Source: Acetobacteraceae bacterium
Lineage (GTDB): Bacteria; Pseudomonadota; Alphaproteobacteria; Acetobacterales; Acetobacteraceae
Direction: 5' to 3'
NCBI GenBank assembly: GCA_027306955.1
Contig: DAHUXX010000230.1
Location: 1-21,766, forward strand
DNA length: 21,766 nucleotides
Numbering within the stretch: the first letter of the stretch is position 1; each line of letters begins with the position of its first letter. This document shows positions 1 through 8,014 of this stretch, piece by piece. The notes under the pieces are model-generated. The model was not told where the DNA came from. It did not search any database and saw only the letters and a program-made list of their open reading frames with translations. The translations under genes and the position numbers were made by a program.

Positions 1-1879
1 GCGACGGTCTCGGCGGGGGTGGCGAGGCCGCGGGCGGCGCGCAGGCTTGCGGCGCGGAAGGCGGCGCGAAAGGCGAGCAGCCGGTCGCGGGACATCGCGA
101 GGCGGTCGTAGCGGGCGAGCACCGCGTCCAGGGCACGGGCGGGGGCGCCGCGTCCGCCGGTGCCGGCGGCGAGTGGCGGCAGGGCGGCCTGCCTGGCCAT
201 GACGCGGGCGAGGCGCAGCGACCTGGCGCGCGGGCAGCCGGCGAGCAGCGTGCGCGCGGCGGCGAGATCAATGGCCTTGACCATGGTCTCGGCGGCGAGC
301 GGCAGCAGGCGGACGCGCAGCGGATGCGGGTAGGCCTGCAGGATGGGCAGCACCGCGGCGAACATGCCGGCCGCGGTCGCGCGGTCGCGCCGGTGGGCGG
401 CGAGGCGGACCGCTCGCCACAGGCAAACCTCGTCGGCAACGACGCAGGGGGCGGTGGACAAGGGACCTGGGTGGGCGTGCGGCTCGGGGTGGAGGGCGTC
501 GGCGGCGTTCCGCGCGAGCTTGAACCGTGGGTTGGCGGCGAGGCGGGCGTCGGCGTTGGCGGCGAGGCGCAGGACGCCCCGAGCCTCGCCGCCCATGCCG
601 AGGGCGAGCAACGCCTGCGCGACCCTCAGGCGCGCGTTGCCGCGGGCAAGCGGCGGGGTGGTGGCGGCGGCAAGGGTCGCCTCGGTGAGGCGGCGACGCA
701 GGGTGGCGAGCGGGAGGTCCGGCAGGTCGAGCAGGCGCGCGCCTTCGGTGGCGGCGGCGGCGGCGTTGAAGGCGCCGAGCGGCAGCGCGACCGGGCCGCC
801 GTCGAGCAGGAAGCCGCTGGCGACGGCGCGCAGTTGCACCGCGTCCGCGTGCGCGGCGACAGCGACGCCCGCGCCGGTGGGCAGCAGGGTGAAGAAGGGC
901 GTGCGCCAGGGGGATGTCACGGCGGTGGGGGCGACGGCGCCGGGTGCAGCGACGGTGCCGACCAGCAGCAGGCCGCCGTGCAGCGGGTCGCGCAGGGACA
1001 GGACGGGGCCGGGGGCGGTGACGGGCAGGGTGATGCGCCCGTTCGTGACGCGCGGGGTGAGCGGCGGTGGGGTCGCGGCTGCGACCAGGTGCCAGGCGCC
1101 GTGCTCCACCGCAGGGGTGAGGCCGGGGGGCATGGCGAGTTCCATGCCGGAGGGAAGCGGCGTCGCGGTGGCGCGCAGCCGCGCGAGCAGGGCGGGCGAC
1201 GGCGGCGTGCGGGAGGCGGCGACGAGCAGCAGCTGTCCGGCGCGGCGGAAAGCGGCGATGGGGACGGCGGCGGCGTAGGGAAGCGCGATGTCGCGCCTCG
1301 CCGGAGCGAGCGTGGCGGCGGCGACGACGGGGGCCGGGGTGCTCGTGACCGGGACGGCCCGCGGGGCGTGCGGGCGCGCGAAGGCCGTGGCGGGGAGATT
1401 CCATTGCGCTTGCGAGATGGGTTCGGCGGTGATGGCGGCACGCGGCGGGTTCGGGGGCAGCGGCAGCGGCGGCGATAACAGGAAGGCGAGCGACGCGGGG
1501 CGCGGCGGCGGTGGTGACGGCGGCGGCAGGGGCGGGCGCGGCGCCTCCTGCACGTCGAACACGGCGCGGTTGCCCAGCCGCCACGCGTGCACGAGTGAGA
1601 AGGCGGGCAGTGCCACGCGCAGGCCCTCGCCGCTCGGTAACGCGGCGAAGGGAGCGAGGCGTCCGGGCGGGGTGAGAGGCAGCGTCGTGCCGTTGGCGGA
1701 TCTCGCCACCAGCAGGCCCTCCGCGACAGCGCGGCCGTCGCGCCCGCCGGCAGCGCGAGCACCAGGCGGGTGTAGGCACGATGGCGGCCCTCGCGCAGGG
1801 GGATGTGCGCCGAGGCGGGCGCGGCCGCCAGCAGCAGCGCCAGCGTCAGCGCGCCGCGTCGCTGGCGGGGGCGCCTCAT
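1..1879 (-). CDS. Secreted Pro/Ala-rich flagellar-operon protein, partial, apparent frameshift
   Basis: This gene starts at ATG 1877-1879, overlapping the stop of the MotE-like gene as ATGA. The first 46 codons give a clear signal peptide (MRRPRQRR, a hydrophobic core, then ASAHIP) and a strand-like RLVLALPAG segment. From position 1742 the convincing frame is the -1 frame, open for 580 codons to the left edge without a stop. One extra G in the GGG at 1743-1745 joins the two as LPAGRDGRAVAEG. Early residues (LRVALPAF, AWRLGNRAVFDV) resemble an AMIN-like beta domain. A Pro-rich linker follows, and the last part is Ala/Leu/Arg-rich and helical, reminiscent of TPR-type repeats. I do not recognise a named family, and the C-terminus is outside the window. 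The position argues for a periplasmic or envelope role in motility; that is inference. The frameshift may be a sequence error or a real mutation. Confidence 0.7.
1743..1745 (-). other. Apparent -1 frameshift at a G run
   Basis: Before this GGG (minus strand) the signal-peptide frame is coding. After it, the frame one base back is coding and stays open to the window edge. Inserting one G restores a continuous protein. No slippery heptamer is visible here, so programmed frameshifting is not favoured. Confidence 0.6.
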
Positions 1880-2574
1880 CCGCCGGTGCCGGAGGCGGCG
1901 GCGGGCTGGGCTGCGGCGGGCTGCACGACGGGCTGTGTGGCCGCCGGGAGCAACAGGGCGTCGCGTCTGGCACGCATCGTCGCGAGTTCGGCCGTCACCA
2001 GGCGGGCGCGCTGGGGTTTCATGGCGGCGAGGATCGCGGCGGCGCGCCGGGTGTTCATCGCGTCCAGCACCGCGAGCAGGACGTTGCGGTCCAGCTCGTT
2101 GAAGATGGTGGCGGCATCGGCAGGCTTCATCGCCTCGTAGACCTTGACCAGCCGCATGGTGTCGGCGCTGGCGGCCTTCTGGCGCGCGGCGGCCTGGGCC
2201 TCGATTTGTTTCTGCAATGACTTGAGTTCCGCGAGGCGGGCCGAGAATTGCTTCTCGGCGGCGGCGAGCGCCTGCCCGCGCGCGGCGATGGCGGCGGCAC
2301 GCCGATCCAGCACGGCCTTGCGGGATTTGAGGTCGGCGAGCAGTGCGAGTTCCGTCGGCGAGGGGGTGGGCGGACAGGCCTGACCCGAGGGCTGCGGCGC
2401 GGTGCGCTGCGCCGTGGTCCGGGCGATGGCGGCGGGCGTAGGTTTTGCCGGGGGCGCGCCCGTGGGCACGGAGGCGGCGGCGGCCTGAACCAGGGCGGCG
2501 GTCTTGAGGAGGAGCAGCAGCGCGATCGCGGCCATGGTCACGCGCAGGAGACCGAGGCCGGGCAGCAGACGCAT
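1876..2574 (-). CDS. motE: MotE-like flagellar motility protein (MgtE N-terminal-like domain)
   Basis: The 232-residue product has an N-terminal membrane segment or uncleaved signal at about residues 12-32. A Pro/Ala/Thr linker runs to about 72, a charged coiled coil spans about 75-135, and a helical domain at about 140-200 (LVKVYEAMKPADAATIFNEL, then AAAILAAMKP) resembles the MgtE intracellular N-terminal domain. A Pro/Gln/Ala tail follows. In the family, MotE acts in the periplasm as a chaperone or stabiliser of the stator-associated protein MotC. Here the role rests on that fold and on its place in a fliL-fliM operon. It starts 1 nt after the stop of the DUF6468 gene, and its own stop overlaps the next gene, so translational coupling is likely. 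The exact symbol is less certain than the family. Confidence 0.8.
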   Translation of the reverse strand: MRLLPGLGLLRVTMAAIALLLLLKTAALVQAAAASVPTGAPPAKPTPAAIARTTAQRTAPQPSGQACPPTPSPTELALLADLKSRKAVLDRRAAAIAARGQALAAAEKQFSARLAELKSLQKQIEAQAAARQKAASADTMRLVKVYEAMKPADAATIFNELDRNVLLAVLDAMNTRRAAAILAAMKPQRARLVTAELATMRARRDALLLPAATQPVVQPAAAQPAAASGTGG

Positions 2575-2575
2575 C

Positions 2576-3022
2576 TCAGCGCACCAGCTTCAGCGCGCGC
2601 AGCAGGTCGCGCTCCGCGGCGCTGCGCGGGCGCTCGGGTTCCTCGCGCGCCGTGGCCGTGGCGAGCGCCAGCCCCTGCACCGGGGCGGTGCCGCGCGCCT
2701 CGCGCACAAGCTGTTCCAGGCGGTCGGCCGCGGCCTCCGCGCGCTGGGTCATGAAAGAGAGATCCTCGCGCAACGAGCCGGCATGCTCGATGCGGCGCGC
2801 GAGGTCGCGGCCGGTCTCGGTGCCGGCCTGGCGCAGGCGGGCGACGGATTGCTCGGCCGATTCGCTGGCGCCGCGGAAGCCGCTGACGAGTTCGTCGAGC
2901 GCGCCGCGGTCGCGCCGGAGCTGGCCCAGCGCCTTCTCCAGCCGCCAGGCGCGCAGGAGGGTGGCAGCGAGGAGCAGGACCAGGCCCAGTTCGATGCTGA
3001 TCTGCAACGTTCTAGCGTTCAT
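2576..3022 (-). CDS. DUF6468-type membrane-anchored coiled-coil protein, flagellar operon
   Basis: This is a 148-residue protein. One hydrophobic segment (about residues 7-26, IELGLVLLLAATLLRAW) is followed by a long charged helix to about residue 110, with regular Leu/Ala spacing typical of coiled coils. The tail (EEPERPRSAAERDLLRALKLVR) ends in a basic amphipathic helix. It matches my recollection of DUF6468 proteins, found between fliM and motE in Rhodospirillales motility clusters; no biochemical function is known to me. The ATG overlaps the fliM stop as ATGA. The purine-rich AGGAGG ends only one base before the ATG, too close for a normal ribosome binding site, so translation probably depends on ribosomes finishing fliM. 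An inner-membrane partner of the motor is a reasonable guess only. Confidence 0.75.
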   Translation of the reverse strand: MNARTLQISIELGLVLLLAATLLRAWRLEKALGQLRRDRGALDELVSGFRGASESAEQSVARLRQAGTETGRDLARRIEHAGSLREDLSFMTQRAEAAADRLEQLVREARGTAPVQGLALATATAREEPERPRSAAERDLLRALKLVR

Positions 3023-4011
3023 GCCTCGCCTCCTTGCGGCTCGGACGGGGTTTCGGGCGAGGGGGTGATCAGCTCGCGCTCGATGCGCACCGCGATCCGG
3101 CCGCGGCGGCGGCCGGCGCGGCCCTCGAACAGCGTGGTGCCGCCGCAGCGCAGGCGGATGGCCGCACCGCGTCCGGCGTTGAGCGTAAGGCGGCTGCCCG
3201 GCTTGAGCGCCATGACGGTGGCGAGCGGGAGGGTCTGCTCGTCGAGCACGGCTTCGAGATCGACCTCGGTCGCCCAGAGTTCCTCGGCGAGGTGGGTTTC
3301 CCAGATGGAATCGCGGCCGAATTTCTCGCCCATGAATTGCTGCAGCAGCAGCTCGCGGACGGGCTCAAGCGTGGCGTAGGGGATGAGCAGCTCGATGCGA
3401 CCGCCACGCTCCTCCATGTCGATGCGCAGGCGGGCGAGGACGGCGGCGTTGGACAGGCGCGAGATGGTGGCGAAGCGGGGGTTGGTTTCCAGCCGGTCGA
3501 AGCGGAAGGTGACGGGGCAGATCGGGTCGAAGGCCTGGGAGAGGTCAGCGAGGACGACGCCGATGAGGCGCTCGACGAGCTGGCGCTCGATCGAGGTGTA
3601 GGGGCGGCCCTCGATGCGCATCGCCGCCGTGCCGCGCCGGCCGCCGAGGAGGACGTCGACGATGGAGTAGACGAGCGCGCTGTCGATGACCATCAGCCCG
3701 TAATTGTCCCACTCCTCAGCCGCGAAGACGGCGAGCATCGCGGGCATCGGGATGGCATTGAGATAATCGCCGAAGCGCAACGAGACGATGTTCTCGATAC
3801 CGACCTCGACATTGTCCGAGGTGAGGTTGCGCAGCGAGGTGGAGAGGATGCGCACGAGGCGGTCGTAGACGATCTCGAGCATCGGCAGGCGTTCGTAGCT
3901 GACGAGGCCTGCGTCGATGATGCGCTTGAGGCCGCCCTCCCCGCCTTCGTGCAGCAGCGCCCTGACCTCGGCGGGTTCCAGGCCCTCCACCTCGCCGGTG
4001 GCGTCGCTCAT
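3019..4011 (-). CDS. fliM: Flagellar motor switch protein FliM
   Basis: FliM forms the middle of the cytoplasmic C-ring, binds phospho-CheY and sets rotation direction. The product is 330 residues. An N-terminal LEPAEVRALL at about 11-20 aligns with the family's LSQ-EIDALL CheY-binding helix. The CheC-like middle domain includes YDRLVRILSTSLRNL and VDVLLGG, with GGRRG where many members have GGxGR. A C-terminal SpoA domain lies near 250-315 (LPLATVMALKPGSRLTL). The frame is open upstream to 4050, but I chose ATG 4009-4011: it lies 7 nt after the fliL stop with GAGG correctly spaced before it, and the longer N-terminus would run into fliL. It is second in a compact minus-strand operon, with the next gene overlapping its stop by 4 nt. 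Confidence 0.96.
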   Translation of the reverse strand: MSDATGEVEGLEPAEVRALLHEGGEGGLKRIIDAGLVSYERLPMLEIVYDRLVRILSTSLRNLTSDNVEVGIENIVSLRFGDYLNAIPMPAMLAVFAAEEWDNYGLMVIDSALVYSIVDVLLGGRRGTAAMRIEGRPYTSIERQLVERLIGVVLADLSQAFDPICPVTFRFDRLETNPRFATISRLSNAAVLARLRIDMEERGGRIELLIPYATLEPVRELLLQQFMGEKFGRDSIWETHLAEELWATEVDLEAVLDEQTLPLATVMALKPGSRLTLNAGRGAAIRLRCGGTTLFEGRAGRRRGRIAVRIERELITPSPETPSEPQGGEA

Positions 4012-4018
4012 CGTTGCC

Positions 4019-4549
4019 TCACTGCACCAGGATTTCGGTGAAGAGAACATCGCGCACGCGGCCGGGGGCGAGCGCGATGGCGGCGCGGGCGAGCAGGGCC
4101 TCGCGCAGGCGCCAGGTGCCCTCGCTGCCGCGGAAGTCGCGCGGGCGCATTTCGCGAAGGTAGGTCTGGAACAGGTCGACGATGCGCGGCATCGCCTGCT
4201 CGGCGCGCTTGGCGTCGGCCGGCGTGGGGACTTCGAGTTTGGCGCCGAGCTTGACGAAGGATTGCCGGCCCGGGCCGGCGTTGAGATTGGCGATCATCAC
4301 CGGGATGGTGACGAAGACGGGCGGCGGGGCGGCGAGTGCCATGGGTTTCGGCCCGTTCCCGCTCATGCCGAGGAGGTGCTGCAGCGTACCGCTGAACCAC
4401 AACCCGGCGACGCCGGCCGCGAGCAGCGCGGGGAGCGCCAGGAGCACGAGGCGCCGCTTGCCCCCGCCCTTGGTATCGGCGGGCGTGGCGTCACCGCCCT
4501 CGCCCGCCTCCGCCCTGCCGTGCGCCTGCCCGGCCTTCACGCCCGCCAC
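4019..4549 (-). CDS. fliL: Flagellar basal body-associated protein FliL
   Basis: FliL is a single-pass inner-membrane protein that surrounds and stabilises stator units. With the start chosen here the product is 176 residues: a short cytoplasmic Gly/Ala-rich stretch, KRR then a membrane segment at about 34-53, and a periplasmic domain ending in VRDVLFTEILVQ, the family's C-terminal signature (V-x-FTEFVVQ type). The frame is open to 4861, but the upstream part is low-complexity and would cross into flgF on the other strand. I chose GTG 4547-4549 because GGAGG (4555-4559) sits 5 nt upstream. ATG 4598-4600 is an alternative with a poor ribosome binding site. It is the first gene of the minus-strand motility operon and diverges from flgF. 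Confidence 0.93.
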   Translation of the reverse strand: MAGVKAGQAHGRAEAGEGGDATPADTKGGGKRRLVLLALPALLAAGVAGLWFSGTLQHLLGMSGNGPKPMALAAPPPVFVTIPVMIANLNAGPGRQSFVKLGAKLEVPTPADAKRAEQAMPRIVDLFQTYLREMRPRDFRGSEGTWRLREALLARAAIALAPGRVRDVLFTEILVQ

Positions 4550-4712
4550 GCCAACCTCCGCCGCTGACCCGGCCGAGTTTGCCGGCCGGGCGGTTAACAT
4601 CCGGTTGCGGGCGGCAGGTTTTGCCCAGGGGGACGCAAGGAATCCCGCCGCCGCGGCCGCGCGGGCACTGGCATGGGGATTGCCCGCTGGAGGCCATGGA
4701 GGAGGTCGGGCC
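4550..4712. promoter_or_regulatory. Divergent control region between fliL and flgF
   Basis: This is the only noncoding gap between the two motility operons, about 163 nt. It must hold both promoters unless one operon is read from elsewhere. On the plus side a sigma-54-like element is visible (4669-4684). On the minus side I see no -24/-12 pair with exact spacing; one weak candidate is 1 nt short. Confidence 0.6.
4669..4684 (+). promoter_or_regulatory. Putative sigma-54 (-24/-12) promoter of flgFGAH
   Basis: The element TGGCATGGGGATTGCC matches the sigma-54 consensus TGGCACG-N4-TTGCW closely. Its GG (4670-4671) and GC (4682-4683) are separated by exactly 10 nt. The predicted start falls near 4695, about 18 nt before the flgF ATG, leaving room for the GGAGG at about 4700-4705. 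Sigma-54 control of rod and ring genes is known in other alphaproteobacteria. In a GC-rich genome a chance match is possible. Confidence 0.5.
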
Positions 4713-5435
4713 ATGAACGACGCCATCACGCTTTCCGGGATGATCACGCGCTGGCGCGAGCTGCAGGTGCGCGCCACCAACCTCGCCAACGCCGACACGC
4801 CGGGCTTCCAGGCACTGCACATGCAGGCGGTGTCATCGCTGGTGGCGCAGCCGGCGGGCACGGCGGGCCCGAACGTGGCCTACGCGGCGCTGCGCGGTAC
4901 CTGGCGCGACACCGGTCCGGGGCCGATCCAGCGCACCGCCAACCCGTTCGACCTGGCGCTCGACGGGCCAGGTTATTTCACGGTGATGACCAAGGCCGGG
5001 CCGCGCCTCACGCGCAACGGGCATTTCCTGCTTGATTCGAGCGGCACCATCGTCGACCAGCAGGGACATCCGTTGCTGGACGGCAACGGGCAGCCGATCC
5101 AGATCTCGACCGCGGACGGGAAGCCGCGGATCGCGGCGGACGGCACCGTTTCTGGCGCGCAGGGGGTGATCGGGCGGATCGGCGTGGTGGAGCCGGCCGA
5201 TCCGCAGGCGCTGACCAACCTCGGCGGCACGCTGCTCGCGACCAAGGCGCCGACGCGGCCGGTGGCGCGGCCGCGCCTGGTGCAGGGGGCGGTGGAGGGA
5301 AGCACCACCAACGCGATCAGCGAGACGGTCGGGATGATCGACGACACGCGGCAGTTCCAGCTCATGGCCTCGATGCTGAAGGCGGAATCGGCGCGCCGGC
5401 AGCAGGCGACCCAGCAGATCCTTGCGGGAGTATAA
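4713..5435 (+). CDS. flgF: Flagellar proximal rod protein FlgF
   Basis: FlgF is a proximal rod subunit that crosses the periplasm as part of the drive shaft. The product is 240 residues. The N-terminal rod motif NLANADTPGF is at 23-32. The middle contains NPFDLALDGPGYFTV, followed by LTRNGHFLLDSSGTIV, the D1 pattern shared by FlgE/F/G. The C-terminal helix has DDTRQFQLMASMLKAE, where the family expects the rod/hook C-terminal motif. The frame is open far upstream, but ATG 4713 has GGAGG just before it and begins at the conserved N-terminal helix. It is the first gene of a plus-strand operon, 6 nt before flgG, preceded by a sigma-54-like element. Confidence 0.95.
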   Translation: MNDAITLSGMITRWRELQVRATNLANADTPGFQALHMQAVSSLVAQPAGTAGPNVAYAALRGTWRDTGPGPIQRTANPFDLALDGPGYFTVMTKAGPRLTRNGHFLLDSSGTIVDQQGHPLLDGNGQPIQISTADGKPRIAADGTVSGAQGVIGRIGVVEPADPQALTNLGGTLLATKAPTRPVARPRLVQGAVEGSTTNAISETVGMIDDTRQFQLMASMLKAESARRQQATQQILAGV

Positions 5436-5441
5436 TGAACC

Positions 5442-6224
5442 ATGCGCGCGCTCGATATCGCCGCCACCGGAATGCAGGCCCAGAACACGACGGTGGAGGT
5501 GATCGCCAACATCATCGCCAACATGTCGACGACCGGGTTCAAGCGCAGCCGGGCCGAGTTCCAGGACCTGATGTATGAGAACCTGCGGGGTGTCGGATCA
5601 AACTCGTCCTCATCGTCGATCGTGCCGGCGGGGGCACAGATCGGGCTCGGCGTCAAGACGGCGGCGATCTACCGCATCGCGTCGCAGGGGAACCTGCAGC
5701 AGACGGGCAACGCGCTCGACCTCGCGATCAACGGCGCCGGGTATTTCCAGATCACGCTGCCGGACGGGGAGACGGCGTACACGCGCGACGGCACGTTCTC
5801 GCTGGCACCGGACGGGACCATCGTGACGGCCGATGGGTATGCCGTGCAGCCGGGGATCACGGTGCCGACCAACGCGACGGCCATCACCATCAGCCCGGCG
5901 GGCCAGGTGCAGGCGACGATCGCGGGGCAGACGGCGCCGCAGTCGCTGGGCACGCTCCAGCTCGCGACGTTTCCCAACGAGGCGGGGCTGGCGGCACAGG
6001 GAGGCAACCTGTTCCTGCAATCCGCGGCCTCCGGCTCGCCGGTGACGGGTCCACCGGCGGCGGCGGGGTTCGGCACGGTGCTGCAGGGGTTTGTCGAGAG
6101 CTCCAACGTCAACGTGGTCACCGAGATCACCAATCTGATCTCGGCACAACGCGCCTATGAGATGAACAGCCGGGTGATCACCTCGGCGGACAACATGCTC
6201 AACACCCTCACGCAGATCGGCTGA
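5442..6224 (+). CDS. flgG: Flagellar distal rod protein FlgG
   Basis: FlgG forms the distal rod reaching the outer-membrane L-ring. The product is 260 residues, the usual length. The N-terminus MRALDIAATGMQAQ and the motif ANIIANMSTTGFKR (22-35) are the flagellar rod signature. NALDLAINGAGYFQI and YTRDGTFSLAPDGTIV follow. The C-terminus has ESSNVNVVTEITNLISAQRAYEMNSRVI, the canonical FlgG tail helix. A Ser-rich patch (NSSSSSIVPAGAQIGLGV) sits where the family carries its distal-rod loop. It begins 6 nt after flgF and ends 5 nt before flgA. Confidence 0.98.
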   Translation: MRALDIAATGMQAQNTTVEVIANIIANMSTTGFKRSRAEFQDLMYENLRGVGSNSSSSSIVPAGAQIGLGVKTAAIYRIASQGNLQQTGNALDLAINGAGYFQITLPDGETAYTRDGTFSLAPDGTIVTADGYAVQPGITVPTNATAITISPAGQVQATIAGQTAPQSLGTLQLATFPNEAGLAAQGGNLFLQSAASGSPVTGPPAAAGFGTVLQGFVESSNVNVVTEITNLISAQRAYEMNSRVITSADNMLNTLTQIG

Positions 6225-6229
6225 GCGGC

Positions 6230-7204
6230 ATGTCTGTTGCGATACGGTATCGTTTTCCGCTCGCGGCCCTGGCGCTGCTGCTGGCGAGCCCCGCCGCCGC
6301 GGCGACGTTGCGCCCGTTCACGACGCTCGTGGCGCCGGTGGTGCGGCTGCGGGACCTGTTCGCGGGCGCCGGCAGCGAGGCCAACCGCGTGCTGGGGCCG
6401 GCGCCGGCGCCGGGTTCGCGCATCAGCGTCGGCGCGCGGCAATTGGCGGCCATTGCGCGCGAGTACGGGGTGGCGTGGCGGCCGGCGACCGGGTTCGAAC
6501 GCTCGGTGCTGGTGCGTCCGGGCGAGCCGCTCCGCGAGGCGCCGGTGCTGGCGGCGCTGCGCCAGGCGCTGGCGGGGCTCGGGGCGGCGGCGGGCAGCCG
6601 CGTGGTGCTGCAGGGGTTCGCGGCGCCGATGCTGCCGGTGGGGGCGAGGCCGCGGCTGGTGGTGGAGCAACTTTCCTATGATGCGAACGATGGCGGGTTT
6701 GAGGGCGTGCTGGCGGTCGCGGTGCCCGGCGAGGCGGCGATCACCGTACCGGTCGTGGGGCGCAGCGTTCGGCGAGTGATGCTGCCGGTCGCGGCGCATC
6801 GTCTCGCGCCCGGAATGGCGCTCGGGCCGGGGGATTTCGTCGAGCGCGAGGTGGCGGCGCCAGCCGCGCGCGGGGTGGTGCTGCGCGACGTTTCGGCCGC
6901 GCTGGGAGAGGGCGTGCGACAGGCGGTGGCGGCGGGCGCGCCGGTGCCGCTTCATGACCTGGTAACGCTGCCGACCGTCAGGCGCGGGCAGCGGGTGCGG
7001 ATGGAGATCGACGCACCGGGGCTGGCGGTGACCGCGATCGGGGTGGCGCTGGGCGACGCGGGGACCGGGCAGAGGGTGGATGTGCTGAACCCGATCTCGC
7101 ACGCGGTGGTGCGGGCCTCGGTGATCGGGCCCGGGCGCGTGGCGGTGACGCGGGGCAGCATTCCGCTGCCGCAGGGCGCGGCCTATCCGGGGATGCGGCG
7201 ATGA
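6230..7204 (+). CDS. flgA: Flagella basal body P-ring formation protein FlgA
   Basis: FlgA is the periplasmic chaperone for P-ring (FlgI) assembly. The 324-residue product has a Sec signal peptide (about 1-25, ending SPAAAA). An N-terminal region covers VVRLRDLFAGAG, and the C-terminal half is the SAF-type domain: MLPVAAHRLAPGMALGPGDF, then VRQAVAAGAPVPLHDL, RRGQRVRMEI and GQRVDVLNPISHAVVRASVI. That last block is the classic FlgA C-terminal pattern. It starts 5 nt after flgG and overlaps flgH by ATGA, so coupling is likely. It is somewhat longer than enterobacterial FlgA, as is common when the N-terminal domain is fully present. Confidence 0.95.
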   Translation: MSVAIRYRFPLAALALLLASPAAAATLRPFTTLVAPVVRLRDLFAGAGSEANRVLGPAPAPGSRISVGARQLAAIAREYGVAWRPATGFERSVLVRPGEPLREAPVLAALRQALAGLGAAAGSRVVLQGFAAPMLPVGARPRLVVEQLSYDANDGGFEGVLAVAVPGEAAITVPVVGRSVRRVMLPVAAHRLAPGMALGPGDFVEREVAAPAARGVVLRDVSAALGEGVRQAVAAGAPVPLHDLVTLPTVRRGQRVRMEIDAPGLAVTAIGVALGDAGTGQRVDVLNPISHAVVRASVIGPGRVAVTRGSIPLPQGAAYPGMRR

Positions 7205-7941
7205 GGGCGGCGCGGCGGATGGTGCTGCCGGTGCTGCTGGTGCTGCTTGGCGGTTGCACGAACCTGACCCGGCTTTCGGAGATTGGCGGGCCGCCCGGCA
7301 TGTCACCGACCGCCGACCCCACGCGCGCGCCGGGCTGGCGGCCGCTGACCATGCCGATGCCGCGGCCGCGCACCGCGAGGCCGGCGCCCGACGCGTTGTG
7401 GCGCCCGGGAAGCCGGGCCTTTTTCCGCGACCAGCGCGCGGCGGGGGTGGGCGACCTCGTGACCGTGGTTGTCAACATCAACTCGACGGCGGACCTCAAG
7501 AACAACACCACGGCGACGCGGGCGAGCACCCAGTCCGTGGGAATGCCGAACGTGCTGGGGCTGGAGACGCAGCTGCCGCACATGTTCGCGGGGCTGAATC
7601 CCGCAAGTGCACTGTACACGACGTCCGCTTCCGGCAACACGGGGACGGCGGAGTTGAAGCGCAGCGAGGGCGTTTCGTTGCAGCTCGCGGGGGTGGTGAC
7701 GCAGGTGCTGCCGAACGGGAACCTGGTGATCTCCGGCTCGCAGGAGGTGCGCGTGGGCGGCGAGTTGCGGCGGCTCTCCGTTTCCGGCGTGGCGCGGCCG
7801 GAGGATATCGACAGCAACAACACGATCTCGCTGGACCGGATGGCTGAGGCCAGGCTCTCCTATGGCGGGCGCGGGCAGCTCACGGATGTGCAGACGCCGC
7901 CCTGGGGGCAGCAGATCCTGAACTTCCTGATGCCGTTCTGA
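7201..7941 (+). CDS. flgH: Flagellar basal body L-ring lipoprotein FlgH
   Basis: FlgH forms the outer-membrane L-ring around the distal rod. The 246-residue product has a lipoprotein signal with lipobox LGGC, the acylated Cys being residue 19. Family blocks are present: LWRPGSRAFFRDQRAAGVGDLVTVVV, EGVSLQLAGVVTQVLPNGNLVISGSQEVRV, and a C-terminus GRGQLTDVQTPPWGQQILNFLMPF matching the usual G-x-GxlxdvqqpgWgqrlldil-PF pattern. The start overlaps the flgA stop by ATGA. It is the last gene of the flgFGAH block; a weak GC hairpin follows at 7954-7972. Confidence 0.97.
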   Translation: MRAARRMVLPVLLVLLGGCTNLTRLSEIGGPPGMSPTADPTRAPGWRPLTMPMPRPRTARPAPDALWRPGSRAFFRDQRAAGVGDLVTVVVNINSTADLKNNTTATRASTQSVGMPNVLGLETQLPHMFAGLNPASALYTTSASGNTGTAELKRSEGVSLQLAGVVTQVLPNGNLVISGSQEVRVGGELRRLSVSGVARPEDIDSNNTISLDRMAEARLSYGGRGQLTDVQTPPWGQQILNFLMPF

Positions 7942-7953
7942 CGGCTGGTGGGT

Positions 7954-7972
7954 GGCGCCTCGCCGGGGCGCC
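7954..7972 (+). terminator. Possible hairpin after flgH
   Basis: GGCGCC (7954-7959) can pair with GGCGCC (7967-7972) around a 7-nt loop, 13 nt after the flgH stop. No T tract follows, so it is at best a weak or Rho-assisted terminator. In DNA this GC-rich it may be chance. Confidence 0.3.
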
Positions 7973-8014
7973 GGCGGCGTGCTAGACGGGGCGCGGAATT
8001 CCGGAGGAAACGCG

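Noticed and set aside
268..1779. 503-codon minus-strand frame and long plus-strand frames (324-1478, 1288-2220) in the left region
   Set aside because: They are Arg/Pro/Gly-rich shadows of the -1 frame that continues the signal-peptide protein. They show no family motifs, whereas the chosen frame has a normal amino-acid mix and runs to the edge.
3034..4041. 335-codon plus-strand frame opposite fliM
   Set aside because: This is antisense to a clear FliM and has an Asp/Glu/His-rich low-complexity composition typical of a GC-rich shadow.
4550..4712. A sigma-54 promoter for fliL on the minus strand
   Set aside because: The best GG/GC pair (in TGGGCAAAACCTGCC) is 9 nt apart instead of 10, and this spacing is strict for sigma-54.
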